From: Siphonodentalium dalli
Lineage: Eukaryota > Mollusca > Scaphopoda > Gadilida > Siphonodentaliidae
DNA: 64,000 nt
Assembly: GCA_032622095.1 (NCBI GenBank)
Contig: CP136069.1
Span: 200,616,690-200,680,689 of the forward strand
Reading direction: 5' to 3'
Of the stretch, positions 1-10,946 are shown in pieces; within the stretch, counting starts at the first letter, position 1; every line of letters starts with the position of its first letter. The notes beneath the pieces were generated by a model. It was not told where the DNA came from. It saw only the letters and a program-made list of their open reading frames with translations, and ran no database searches. Made by a program: the position numbers and the translations under genes.

Positions 1-430
1 ATAAGTGTGCGATTTCTTCACATTATGTGTAGGTGATGGCAGCGGTAAGTCCTGCGTAGCAGGGGACTGAACTCCGCATGGAACTTGCACAAGAACAGCC
101 CTGGTAGGCCATATCACATTTCCACTGACAAAAATGATTTCTTATTAATTAAATATGACATTTTTTCCCCCAGAACGGCTTGTTATTGAGCTATGTACAT
201 GAATATCGCTTCAATTTGCCCTTAAACCGAGTAATAGCATTTTACGACATCACCAATCCTAATATAATCATTTTACGACATCACAAATCCGAGTAATATG
301 GTTTTTACGACATGCCGAAATTATAATTCACTGCTAATTAACGTGTATACATATCGATTTGTTTGACGTCACCCATAAGAAGGAGTTGTCAGAAAATATT
401 ACTAAGAGGCGATCTAATTAATAAATAAGA
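1..430. other. Non-coding, no gene seen
   Basis: There is no convincing open frame or splice structure. Positions 236-315 carry three imperfect copies of a TTTTACGACATC-containing unit of about 40 bp. Confidence 0.5.
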
Positions 431-541
431 TATTACTTGGTTGGTTTGATATTATAAGCCTGATATCAGACTTCGGTCTCAGGCTGATATGACGTTACCT
501 CGGGGTGATATCTGGCCTAATATCAAACCAATCAAGCAATA
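431..541. mobile_element. Small fold-back MITE
   Basis: The left arm begins TATTACTTGGTTGGTTTGAT and the right arm ends ATCAAACCAATCAAGCAATA, its reverse complement with one mismatch. The inner parts (GCCTGATATCAG with CTGATATGACG) pair less well. No target duplication is clear. Confidence 0.6.
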
Positions 542-1120
542 TCCTCTACACATGCATGGTATATGACGTGCCGTAGTACGTTGAACTTTGCGTGCAATAT
601 ATACGTTGAACTTTGCGTCTTGTACATTTCACGAATGATGTCCGACAACGCCGGACACTAACTACGAATATTGTATCTCACGTGACTTTGTTATTGAAAT
701 CAAGCTTTCCGATTGGTTAGCTACTCGACTCTATTAGTCGTAGTTGTACACTTCGCCTTCAAGTCTCTCCCATCGTGCACTATGCATATGTAGTTTTGAC
801 TACTAAAAATAGTAACGAACACTACATCAAACTTTGTTCTGAAACTACTTGTTATTTCGCCGCTGATCCAAATTAAAGCTTCAGTAAGGCGAACATAAAT
901 TGTCTGAACTTAGTAAAAGTTGAAAATAGTAGTTTCCTACTGCTAAATCAAAATTACAAAGAATTAATTAAAACAAACAAACAAACAAACCTGAACAAAG
1001 AGGAATTTAAATTTTTTTTTTTTTTTTTTACATATTATTTCTTTTTCTTTTAAAACAAATGGTGTTTGCCCACTGGTTTGCCTTTAATTTCTGCATTTGT
1101 TCGATACAATATAATAATTA
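542..1120. other. Non-coding, no gene seen
   Basis: There is a short direct duplication of CGTTGAACTTTGCGT (about 579-622), an (AAAC)n run near 970 and a poly-T run near 1012-1030. I see nothing else. Confidence 0.45.
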
Positions 1121-1250
1121 GAGCATGACTTGTCGTGAAATACGCCGATATAGTGCATAGTGCGGTTGTGTAGTTCACTCCGCTTCGCGTCGTGAACTAC
1201 ACAACCTCACTATGCACTATATCGGCGTATTTCACTCCAAGCCATGCTCT
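1121..1250. mobile_element. 130-bp hairpin element
   Basis: The arms run from GAGCATGACTTGTCG to the reverse complement ending CAAGCCATGCTC, with about 60 bp of near-perfect pairing (GTGAAATACGCCGATATAGT) and a short GC-rich loop CCGCTTCGCG. A typical fold-back MITE or hairpin locus. Confidence 0.7.
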
Positions 1251-1394
1251 ATTTATTAAATATGATTGATGTAGGTGTCGCCGAAACAAATTATAAGGTA
1301 TTATTAGTAGCGGTCTAACCGGTCTTTGTTAATTATATTAAATATGTACACATGTCCCCCGCTAATGCACACAAATCTGACTTTGATACCTTCA

Positions 1395-1620
1395 GCCGGG
1401 ACCTTCATCGGTTGTGATTAGTGAAATAAGTGACAACGCGTACTGTCTTCATATGCTGAGTCTGCATCTAGGCCAAATGGTCAAGTTCATTCTGAGACCT
1501 TCATTCGAGACCTTCATCCGGGACCTTCATCCGGGACCTTCATCCGATGTCATAAGTGAAATAACCGACAGTGGGTACTGTCTTCATATAATGGGTCTGC
1601 ATCTAGGCCAAATGATCACG
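1395..1620. repeat. Two diverged direct repeats of about 95 bp
   Basis: Both copies contain ACTGTCTTCATAT, then TCTGCATCTAGGCCAAATG, and are preceded by ACCTTCATCCGGGAC-type short repeats. The 69-codon open frame across them is only the result of the duplication, so I do not call a gene. Confidence 0.6.
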
Positions 1621-2043
1621 TGATCACGCTCATGCGGCAACCGCCGTTAGTTAAACGGACACGGCTCAATCGAGCTTCCAAATTTTGTCTACGAAAATTG
1701 GAAGGAGGCATAAGATAGGTTTGCACATACTCGAAATATGGATATACGTCTTCATATGCTCCGAAAAATACTTGCCATTGTCACAGCCACTTTACAGCTA
1801 GTTAAAATGTTTCTCACTGAGTGAAATAAACGCTCAACCATATCAGGAATAACCCGGAACGCTCTTTTCTGTTTCATGCCGTGCACATGGCTGTTGGTTG
1901 TTCAAAGTTGTATTTTTCATCACTGCAATGCGTCTTTCTGTGACATATAATGCCCGTAGAAAGGTAATTCAAGTATTTATCGACCTATTTCTATACGGGA
2001 GAAATTCAAATATTATTAGGGACATGACAATCTGCGGAATGGG

Positions 2044-2451
2044 ATGGAATATGGAATAGAACGACAATCTGCGGAACAGAATTTCAAATTGCGTGGAACG
2101 GCCGATATCTCGAGGGATACAGGGCGTAGGGCGCTCATGTTGGTGTCTAACGAAAGGCCCACATTCGCCCTATCCACACATATTAACCCCGCCACTGACC
2201 GGACACCAGAAGTTGCATTATTTGATCGAAAACTGACCTAACATGGGGTGAAATTTGGGATAGCATGGCAATCTGCGGAACAGAATTTCAAATTGCGTGG
2301 AACGGCCGATATCTCGAGGAATACAGGGCGTAGGGCGCTCATTTTGGTGTCTAACGAAAGGCCGATATTCGCCCTATCCAAACATATTAACCCCGCCACT
2401 GAACGGACACCGGAAGTTGCATTATTCGGTCGAAAACTGACCTAACATAAA
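2044..2451 (+). repeat. Two tandem ~204-bp units in the left arm
   Basis: Each unit carries an open 65-codon stretch beginning MEYGI or MKFGI, with the common core NFKLRGTADISR and ending RKLT. The mirror units lie at 5466-5873. The reading frame survives in all four copies, but the similarity is at DNA level and no longer protein is seen, so I treat them as repeats rather than genes. Confidence 0.75.
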
Positions 2452-3690
2452 ATGCCACAAACACGAAAAACTGCGTTCGACATTAATGTTTAGAATTTAG
2501 ATTTCTCGACGAATACGCTAGCAAACACCAAGTTTTAGGTATCAAATAACGCAGTGGAATACTGTGCACTCGTTTTTATCTACAATATGGCTGTTTTAGT
2601 GCGAAAACTGTAATAGCGAAACGCAAACAAGCGCCGATAAAACAGCTAAAAATAGACTCGATGTTTACATTTACACGATCGATTTCAGCTGGTATATTCA
2701 ATATAATGGGGCGTATAGTATATCAAAATGTAGGATTAGACACAGGGAATGTATTTTTTTCCAAATGGGTCCACCACGCGGTGAAATTGTTGCAGAAATT
2801 CGCTCCAAAATATTCGCACTTCAGTTGTGACTAAAAGCCCAGATGCCGGAGCCCGGCGACTAAAAGCCAAGTTACAAAATAGATTAACTGGTTTGAACGC
2901 ATGAATATGTCAATGGTCAGACTGTTGGAAATAATACCCAATTTTTTTTATAGACTTATATAAACACTTACGTGTGAAACTCGAATTTTAATTAAATCCA
3001 TGATTGTGTAGTCTCTCGTATATCACGAACACTGCGCGCACACATTTTATTGGAATACATGCCATCTTTGCCTTGTGTTTTGTTTAGTTTAGTTTTTTGG
3101 GCGACCAAAGATGAGATGTGTTCGCACCACACTGTGCTAAGGCCAATGAAATCACTGAATTTCAGATTATCAGCTTAACCGCATTATTTCATTAGTATCT
3201 GAAGCAAATTAATGAACACCATAAACAATAGAAAATTAACACAGCTCTTCGTGCGGGATAATCTTTAAAGCCAGTGACACCTCAGTCATCCTGACAGACT
3301 GTACACACATAATGATAATGGGGCATTATGCATCATGAATATTTTTGTTAATTGGAATTGTCAAATCTAACATGCATGTTGTGGCTTCTAAGTAAACAAA
3401 TTACCAGTTTTTTTAAATGGAGGCATGATGTTAAAGGACTCTTAGTTGCAATTAAGACCCTCGCAATAAATGCTTCAACAAACGCTCTTTATTGACTACC
3501 CTATACATGTTCTATGTATACTATAGGGCGACTGTATATACACAGACGGTATAGATAACCTTTAAGAGTGTTAACAATATTTTATTAGAACGAAAAAACA
3601 GAACGTCACATTTACAATGTATACATAGAAAAATAACAAATAGTTCAAATGGCGATATGATAACAAGCAATAAGCCTATTTTATAAAAAC

Positions 3691-4219
3691 TTTATTTAAA
3701 TCAAATACACGACATCGTTCTTGTAGAGCGACATGCATTGACAACACTGGGCATAAAATCCAAATATGCTTTGTTAAATTTTATTAAATGAAATCAGTGA
3801 TGACCTTGGCATATTGATGCACTTAAAACTGATTGTATTTACTAATTTTATTTACTTTATTGATACACGCTACCAGCATATAACAATTATCTAGTTTCAT
3901 TATATCACATCTTCTGAGTGCTGAGACATATTTGATTTCTAATTCCGTTTCTATGTTGGACACTACCATAATTAAAAATTTCGACTATATACATGTATGC
4001 TTGTATGCACCATTTACCACACATTTTTTCCTTCCTGTTTCATTGTTTTTCCTACCTACTCCATTATCTTCTCAATCACACCCAACCCTTCTCAACCCCG
4101 CACTCGCTTAACCTACTTCACAAAAAACCTGAGAAAACATAACTATATTCAAATCCCCGCTTTCTTTACCATGCAGCTGTCTCTATTGACACTCGGGGTA
4201 ACATTTCTAGAGGAAAGGA
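3691..4219. other. Unique centre of the 3.9-kb fold-back
   Basis: About 0.53 kb of AT-rich unpaired sequence between the arms. A hydrophobic open frame starts at 3997 but runs into the right arm, and I see no domain in it. No gene is called. Confidence 0.5.
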
Positions 4220-5465
4220 TTTTTATAAAAGCCATAGGCTTATTGCTTGTTATCATATCGCCATTTGAACTATTTGTTATTTTTCTATGTATACATTGTA
4301 AATGTGACGTTCTGTTTTTTCGTTCTAATAAAATATTGTTAACACTCTTAAAAGTTATCTATACCGTCTGTGTATATACAGTCGCCCTATAGTATACATA
4401 GAACATGTATAGGGTAGTCAATAAAGAGCGTTTGTTGAAGCATTTATTGCGAGGGTCTTAATTGCAACTAAGAGTCCTTTAACATCATGCCTCCATTTAA
4501 AAAAACTGGTAATTTGTTTACTTAGAAGCCACAACATGCATGTTAGATTTGACAATTCCAATTAACAAAAATATTCATGATGCATAATGCCCCATTATCA
4601 ATATGTTTGTACAGTCTGTCAGGATGACTGAGGTGTCACTGGCTTTAAAGATTATCCCGCACGAAGAGCTGTGTTAATTTTCTATTGTTTATGGTGTTCA
4701 TTAATTTGCTTCAGATACTAATGAAATAATGCGGTTAAGCTGATAATCTGAAATTCAGTGATTTCATTGGCCTTAGCACAGTGTGGTGCGAACACATCTC
4801 ATCTTTGGTCGCCAAAAAAACTAAACTAAACAAAACACAAGGCAAAGATGGCATGTATTCCAATAAAATGTGTGCGCGCAGTGTTCGTGATATACGAGAG
4901 ACTACACAATCATGGATTTAATTAAAATTCGAGTTTCACACGTAAGTGTTTATATAAGTCTATAAAAAAAAATGGGTATTATTTCCAACAGTCTGACCAT
5001 TGACATATTCATGCGTTCAAACCAGTTAATCTATTTTGTAACTTGGCTTTTAGTCGCCGGGCTCCGGCATCTGGGCTTTTAGTCACAACTGAAGTGCGAA
5101 TATTTTGGAGCGAATTTCTGCAACAATTTCACCGCGTGGTGGACCCATTTGGGAAAAAATACATTCCCTGTGTCTAATCCTACATTTTGATATACTATAC
5201 GCCCCATTATATTGAATATACCAGCTGAAATCGATCGTGTAAATGTAAACATCGAGTCTATTTTTAGCTGTTTTATCGGCGCTTGTTTGCGTTTCGCTAT
5301 TACAGTTTTCGCACTAAAACAGCCATATTGTAGATAAAAACGAGTGCACAGTATTCCACTGCGTTATTTGATACCTAAAACTTGGTGTTTGCTAGCGTAT
5401 TCGTCGAGAAATCTAAATTCTAAACATTAATGTCGAACGCAGTTTTTCGTGTTTGTGGCATTTTA

Positions 5466-5873
5466 TGTTAGGTCAGTTTTCGACCGAATAATGCAACTTC
5501 CGGTGTCCGTTCAGTGGCGGGGTTAATATGTTTGGATAGGGCGAATATCGGCCTTTCGTTAGACACCAAAATGAGCGCCCTACGCCCTGTATTCCTCGAG
5601 ATATCGGCCGTTCCACGCAATTTGAAATTCCGTTCCGCAGATTGCCATGCTATCCCAAATTTCACCCCATGTTAGGTCAGTTTTCGATCAAATAATGCAA
5701 CTTCTGGTGTCCGGTCAGTGGCGGGGTTAATATGTGTGGATAGGGCGAATGTGGGCCTTTCGTTAGACACCAACATGAGCGCCCTACACCCTGTATTCCT
5801 CGAGATATCGGCCGTTCCACGCAATTTGAAATTCTGTTCCGCAGATTGTCGTTCTATTCCATATTCCATCCCA
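5466..5873 (-). repeat. Two tandem ~204-bp units in the right arm
   Basis: Mirror images of the units at 2044-2451, with a few substitutions, such as TTCCGTTCCGCAG here against TTCTGTTCCGCAG. They mark the end of the fold-back element. Confidence 0.75.
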
Positions 5874-5945
5874 TTCCGCAGATTGTCATGTCCCTATTAT
5901 TAGGTGAATTTTGGAGGACAAACCGCCATGTGGCTTTAAACAAAA

Positions 5946-7400
5946 ACTGATGAAAGGTTTCCTTACATTAGGTAAACTTGATGGCAGTGTTAAGGCAATG
6001 CATTGTAGCGAGGGGACTGAACTCTATATGTCAGGCAATGCATTGATACATGTGGCTTTAAAGGGATATTGTACACTAAATCCGGCCCATTTGTGGGACT
6101 ATCTCCTTTTATACGCAACAGAATATATGCAACAAATGGATGAATTTGAGCCATGGATTATAGTGCAAAATACACTCATGGGATCTATGCACGATGCAAA
6201 CATCATGGTAGTTATAATGAAAATGAATTTATGAATGGAGGAATACATTTATTTTCATTATAATTTACCATGCTGTTCAAATTCATTCACCACAAGACTC
6301 AACTTCACCCCACTAATTTTCTTCGTTAATGTCTCCTCTAATGTTTTTTGGATATTAAAGGTACGGTTGGCCTTGGCGGTGGGTATCCTGTGAAAATATT
6401 TCCACCCGTCAAAAACCGTCACAAACAGAAAGAACATCAAAATGTAGACAGACTTTGTCCGTATACAAATAAGAAATATCGCATAAACAGTATGTTATTG
6501 TCAAATATTGACCATTGTTATGTAAACAAAATCATAAAAAGTTACTTTTCTGGTGTTTGTTTATATTATGATGGTAAACATAAAGAGCGTTCTTTGTTGG
6601 TGAATTCCTGATATGGAACTAATAAAGAGCATTTATGCCATTTGTGTGTGATTAGCCAATATCATTGTGCTGTCTTCTGTAACACAATCAGGCTCTTGCT
6701 TAGGTAAAATTTAGTAGGTCTTTTTGATAACATGCTGTTTACGTGATGTTCATGGTATATATAAACGAAACTGTATGCGTTTTAATGTTTTTCTGTTTAC
6801 GGTAAATAGAACAAATATGAATATTTTCGACAACTAAGGCCTCACGTGCCTTTAACAAAAACAAAACGTGATCGCAGAGACTCCAGACAGATATCACGTT
6901 TGTCCAAATGTCGGTATAATCCGGTCACAGCCGAATCGACGCTAATAACGCAATGTCTGTTTCGAATCAGTTGGTGTTATTGTTATTATAACTCCACCCG
7001 TGCATATATGTGTAGGAGATAGCTGATATATATAGCATTCCTCTTATACATGAGTTATGGAATATTTACTCAAATTCAAGATGGCCACCAGAAATTGAAA
7101 AATCGCCGAAAATCACAGATTTTCACATCAATAGCACTTTTTTATATTTCGGCCGCTATCTTGGCCGCCATATTGAATTTTGGTGTTACATACATGTTTG
7201 GTACAGAGCCCCTGAATGCGCATCACACAACTATGGATATGTGCATAGTTTGGTCGTTTGCTGACCACCCGGGCGTTTCCATACAAAAATAATAATTGCA
7301 TGTGTGTCCATAAGAACATGCGTGCGATGCGCCTGTACATTCTTACATTCATGAGAAGGAAGACAAGAAGTGATGAGCTTGGATGTAAGGCAAACTCCAA
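5946..7400. other. Non-coding, no gene seen
   Basis: Positions 5911-6234 form an open frame of 107 codons without recognisable features. Traces of repeat family A (AAAGAGCGTTCTTTG, near 6580) are present. Nothing else is supported. Confidence 0.4.
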
Positions 7401-7710
7401 GCAGCGCCCTCTCCGTTATCATTGCAATATATCACTGCCGGAAGGATGTCACTTTGCGGACCGATACATCTATTTTTACGTATCGTCGGAACTATATTTA
7501 GTCACCTTATCTTCTTTTGACCACCAAAAGTTTGCAATAATGGTAATTATTTCGGTATTGAAAACAACCATATTAATTGAGCCAGACATAGACAATTTTA
7601 ATCCGAAAACATAAGAACTAAGATCATGTCAGAAATCCTTACCAAATGTCCTTGTGACGGTGGTATCTCAGCTGAGCGATGGTAGATAACTCTGCATGGA
7701 GTGAGGATGT
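7400..7710 (+). repeat. Dispersed repeat family B, copy 1
   Basis: This segment is the inverted counterpart of 20415-20745. Shared blocks include AATAATGGTAATTATTTCGG, TACGTATCGTCGGAACT-like sequence, GTGGTATCTCAGC and GCGCCCTCT at the ends. A shorter piece is at 14385-14455. Its type is unknown; the paired ends (GCAGCGCCCTC, and CAGCTGAGCGATGG) suggest a non-autonomous DNA element. Confidence 0.5.
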
Positions 7711-7867
7711 ATGGTTGTTTCAGCGACACAATTTCAAGTTTCCGAAGAGTTTGACAACTCAGAAGAACGTTATAGACATAATGAGATCGATGCAGGTCGG
7801 CTCCATGTTACCAAGGAAACACCATTCTCAGAAACTAATGACCAGAAATGCATACGTTTATAGGTAT

Positions 7868-8318
7868 ATAGGAACTTCTGTCTGTATGTGTGTATGTGTG
7901 TTATAGACTCAAACACTGCTCGACCGATCCGACTCAAATTTGGTATGAAGGCCTACTTTGATCCCGGGAACAATATGGGTCGGTCCAATTTCACGTGCGA
8001 CCATGTCATTGACCTTGACCTTGATCTCGTTCATATATGCTCATATATAGGGATGTTTCTGGAACTCGACCGATCCGACTCAAAGTTTGTATGTAGGCAT
8101 ACTTTGATCCTGGGAACAATATGGGTGGATCCAATTTCACGTGTGACCATGTCCTTGACCTTGAAATCGGTCATATTGGACCTCGACCGATCCGACTCAA
8201 ATTTGCTATTTGCATGTTTCTGGACCGATCGAACACTAGTTTTCTTCTTTCTCCTCAGAGAGAGGCGACCACAAAGAAATCCCTAAATAGCCCGGACGAA
8301 GTCGGGCACATCAGCTAG
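7868..8318 (+). mobile_element. Helitron-like non-autonomous unit A
   Basis: It contains three internal copies of a GACCGATCCGACTCAAATTT unit. It ends with the hairpin CCCGGACGAAGTCGGG, eight bases, then CTAG at 8315-8318. A 3' hairpin followed by CTRR is the usual Helitron 3' end. The left end is not clear. Confidence 0.55.
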
Positions 8319-8601
8319 TCTACTATATATTTTGGAACTTCTGTCTGTCTGTATGTGTGTTATAGACTCGAAACTGCTCGACCAATCCGACTCAAATTTG
8401 GTATGCAGGCCTACTCTGATCCCGAGAACAATATGGGCGTGTACAATTTTACGTGCAACCGTGTCCTTCGTCTTGACCCTTTCCTCGCTCATATACGCTT
8501 ATATAGACATGTTTCTGGACCGATCGAACAATATTTCCCAGACGGAGGCGATCACAAATAAATACCTAAATAGCCCGGACGAAGTGTGTGATATCAGCTA
8601 G
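8319..8601 (+). mobile_element. Helitron-like unit B, head-to-tail with unit A
   Basis: It starts TCTACTATATATTTTGGAAC directly after the CTAG of unit A and ends CAGCTAG at 8601. It has the same GACTCAAATTTGGTATG body. The 3' hairpin is damaged (CCCGGACGAAGTGTGTG). TC at the 5' end and CTAG at the 3' end fit Helitron termini. Confidence 0.6.
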
Positions 8602-8712
8602 TCTATTATATATTTTACAACTTCTGTATGTGTGTGCGGTATAGACTCGAAAACTGCTCGACCGTTTGGTATGTAGGCCTACTTTGATCCCCAGAACAAT
8701 ATGGGCCCCCCC
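8602..8712 (+). mobile_element. Helitron-like unit C, 3' truncated
   Basis: It starts TCTATTATATATTTTACAAC directly after unit B, follows the same body as far as CCCAGAACAATATGGG, then breaks off in a C-run and A-run. Confidence 0.5.
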
Positions 8713-9160
8713 CCCAAAAAAAACCCACACACACACCCTCACCCTCACACACCCAAATATGCAATGAAAAGTGTTTGCTTTATTTTATTGCAGACTGTCA
8801 CAGTCATGATTTACATTCAGATCATTAGACGAGTATAGTCCCTACTTAATTGGATTCATATGCTAGATTATGCAGTGCGCTTTTTGCAAATATTTCCTGT
8901 CAAACTCTCAAATCACCTTAAAAGGTCTTCTTTTTAAAAAACCACTTTCTTACATAATTAGAACATACCTCTGGTACTGTGTGTGTAAACAAGTGTTCTT
9001 ATAGTTCTATTGCATACATTCATTATAAAGGATAATAAGTATTTTCTTCAAATTGATAGTTTGAAATATGCGACTTTTATAAAATTAAGAATGGGGTGCC
9101 TTCATTAAGATACACAACATTTCATTAGAAACTGTTGCCTTCCATGTCTGCACCGGCCAA
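8713..9160. other. Non-coding, no gene seen
   Basis: A low-complexity C/A stretch (8707-8750) is followed by AT-rich sequence with no convincing feature. Confidence 0.45.
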
Positions 9161-9331
9161 TTTCTTCTATAATCTATTGTTGAACGTATAATAATAAATT
9201 ATATATATTCCTGAGAAATCACGAAAATGAGTGAACAGAATTTAATGACACGGGAAAACACTCATTTTCGTGATTTCTCAGGAATATATACAATTTATTA
9301 TTATACGTTCAACAATAGATTATAGAAGAAA
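9161..9331. mobile_element. 170-bp fold-back MITE
   Basis: The arms run from TTTCTTCTATAATCTATTGT to the reverse complement ending near ATAGAAGAAA, and continue inward through CCTGAGAAATCACGAAAATG to a short loop with ACACGGGAAAACA. A half copy of the inner part lies at 10172-10230. Confidence 0.75.
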
Positions 9332-9350
9332 TAGTAACAGATAATATTAG

Positions 9351-9690
9351 TTATCTTCGGCAACATCGGGGGTACATGGAGATTTAATACCTGGATGTCG
9401 ATTTTGAACCCCGAGGCGGAGCCGAGGGGTTCAAAAAGAGACATCCAGGTATTAAATGTCCATGTACCCCACGATGTTGCCGAAGATAACGATTTTGTAT
9501 TCACAAAATAGCCATGTCTCCTTAATTTAAGTGTGTTTTTCATAGGTTTTCCGATTAATTCACACCAATAAGAATAATTCAGTAGGTGACCTAAGGATCC
9601 GGCGTCAGGTGACGTTAAATTTGGCGTGCGAGAGCAACGTCACGATTGGTGGAAACTGACAGTTCAAGGGTCATTCATATACCCCCGATG
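9351..9690 (+). mobile_element. Dispersed element family C, copy 1, with terminal hairpin
   Basis: Positions 9351-9490 form a hairpin (TTATCTTCGGCAACATCG with its complement; inner arm TTTAATACCTGGATGTC). The following 200 bp, with CATAGGTTTT, AATTCACACCAATAAGAATA and CACGATTGGTGGAAACTG, match the inverted copy at 44265-44601. Two copies with different flanks show mobility. Confidence 0.65.
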
Positions 9691-10040
9691 TTTCACGTGC
9701 TCATATACCCCCGATGTTTGGCGCACGTTCTCTTATACCCCGCTGACAATGGTGACGGGGGGCATGGTGATTTAAACGTGGCGTTGTAGCCAATCAGATT
9801 GCTAGCTACAACCGGATGTGGGGACAATAATCGTTATCCACCGCCAGCAGTAAAGATATAGAAAATTACACTTTCATTGTAACTTTGACGTTACGGACGT
9901 TTATGACGTAACTGAATTTCTCCAACAACTATCATCGAATTGTAAAATGTTAACCATATATAGTAGCATTAGTATAATTATATGATGAAGTATTAGATTT
10001 GTAATGGGTATATTCACAACACGCGTACAATAAAAAAAAT

Positions 10041-10151
10041 CTAGTGTATTATAGTGTATACCGAAAATTATCTCATGAGTGACCGCGACAAATGCTTATT
10101 TTTCCTCGTGGCACTCATGATGTAATTTTCGGTATCCACTAAAAACACTAG
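10041..10151. mobile_element. 111-bp hairpin
   Basis: The left arm contains CTAGTGTATTATAGTGTATACCGAAAATTA-type sequence and the right arm its reverse complement, ending CACTAG. Pairing is imperfect in the loop region. Likely a small fold-back MITE. Confidence 0.6.
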
Positions 10152-10828
10152 ATATCCTCTATGATATCTATGTATATATTCCTGAGAAATCACGAAAATG
10201 AGTGAACGGAATTTAATGACACGGGAAAACAGGAAGAAGTGCATATGGTGGTTCAACTATTCACTCCAGGACCGTCTCAAGGAGAGACGAACGTTTTCCA
10301 GAGAATAATCAACTCGCGCATAATTCGCAGATAATTCGAATTCAAGATCTGAAGAAATTCAAAGCGATTTTTTTAACATTCACGAATGCGGGGGGGGGGG
10401 GGGGCACAGTACACAACAGCCATTTACTCTGGTCTGTTGGACTTTTGACCAACATCTGAGATGTGCGAATGTGACAGAGTACCATGCAGTTATCGTTCAA
10501 AGAACGAGTTCAGATCATTCAACCAAACGCGGGGGTCATGTACCGGACTTCTAGGTAATTAAAACAATAAAACAATGTGGTCAGCGTTCTATCGTTTTTC
10601 TATGATGCCTTGTTTGTACATTTTTTTGCACAACAAGGTTAATAAAAAATAAGACATAGTATACGTGCCACAGCTAGGTATGCGTGATGTGGCATGCTAA
10701 TTGGGTATTTAATGTCGGGGACTCGTTGAGGTTGGACAACCAATGAATGGACGTTTTCTTGCACAAAGAGAAATTTATAAGCATTGATATTGATGAAGTA
10801 CTCTGCTAAAATTTGACGCGTGTGAGAA

Positions 10829-10838
10829 TATATATAAG
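10829..10838 (+). promoter_or_regulatory. TATA box of the secreted-protein gene
   Basis: TATATATAAG lies about 90 bp before the ATG at 10920. Transcription would be expected to start about 30 bp downstream, near 10860, giving a short 5' leader rich in CCACAA motifs. No other core element is clear. Confidence 0.55.
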
Positions 10839-10919
10839 TTGAGAACTCGTCTGATATCCACCACAAACCACCACAACCACCATAGCGGCATTATACGACG
10901 GGTGCCACCGAAACTAACG

Positions 10920-10946
10920 ATGAGACCTATCTGTGTAATCCTGCTG
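10920..10946 (+). CDS. Exon 1 of the secreted Asp/Gly-Arg-rich gene
   Basis: Nine codons, MRPICVILL, followed directly by GTAAGT at 10947. The intron is phase 0 and about 9.2 kb long. It separates the n-region and half of the hydrophobic core of the signal peptide from the rest, a common layout in small secreted invertebrate proteins. Confidence 0.8.

Larger units (their letters stand above)
2019..5894. mobile_element. 3.9-kb fold-back transposon with 8-bp target duplication
   Basis: The element begins GGGACATGACAATCTGCGGA and ends with its reverse complement. It is flanked by TATTATTA at 2011-2018 and 5895-5902. The arms (2019 to about 3690 and about 4220 to 5894, about 1.67 kb each) are nearly identical, around a 0.53-kb unique centre. 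Each arm starts with two tandem units of about 204 bp. No transposase is visible. Uninterrupted relatives of the host repeat (17069-17076, and inverted near 47240) carry the target once, which supports the boundaries. An 8-bp duplication fits hAT, P, Merlin or Mutator-like elements, and the very long arms favour a fold-back form. The superfamily is not determined. Confidence 0.85.
1649..5945 (+). mobile_element. Dispersed repeat family A, copy 1, split by a fold-back element
   Basis: From TTAAACGGACACGGCTCA to the region near TTTTGGAGGACAAACCGCCA this copy matches those at 16672-17095 and 47215-47640 (inverted). Shared blocks include GGAAGGAGGCATAAGATAGG, AATACTTGCCAT, AATGCGTCTTTCT and AATATTATTAG. 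It is interrupted at 2019-5894 by the 3.9-kb fold-back. I do not recognise the family and no coding region is visible. Confidence 0.6.

Noticed and set aside
3997-4392. Membrane protein gene in the centre of the 3.9-kb fold-back
   Set aside because: The hydrophobic frame comes from T-rich DNA and crosses into the inverted arm; no start context or domain.
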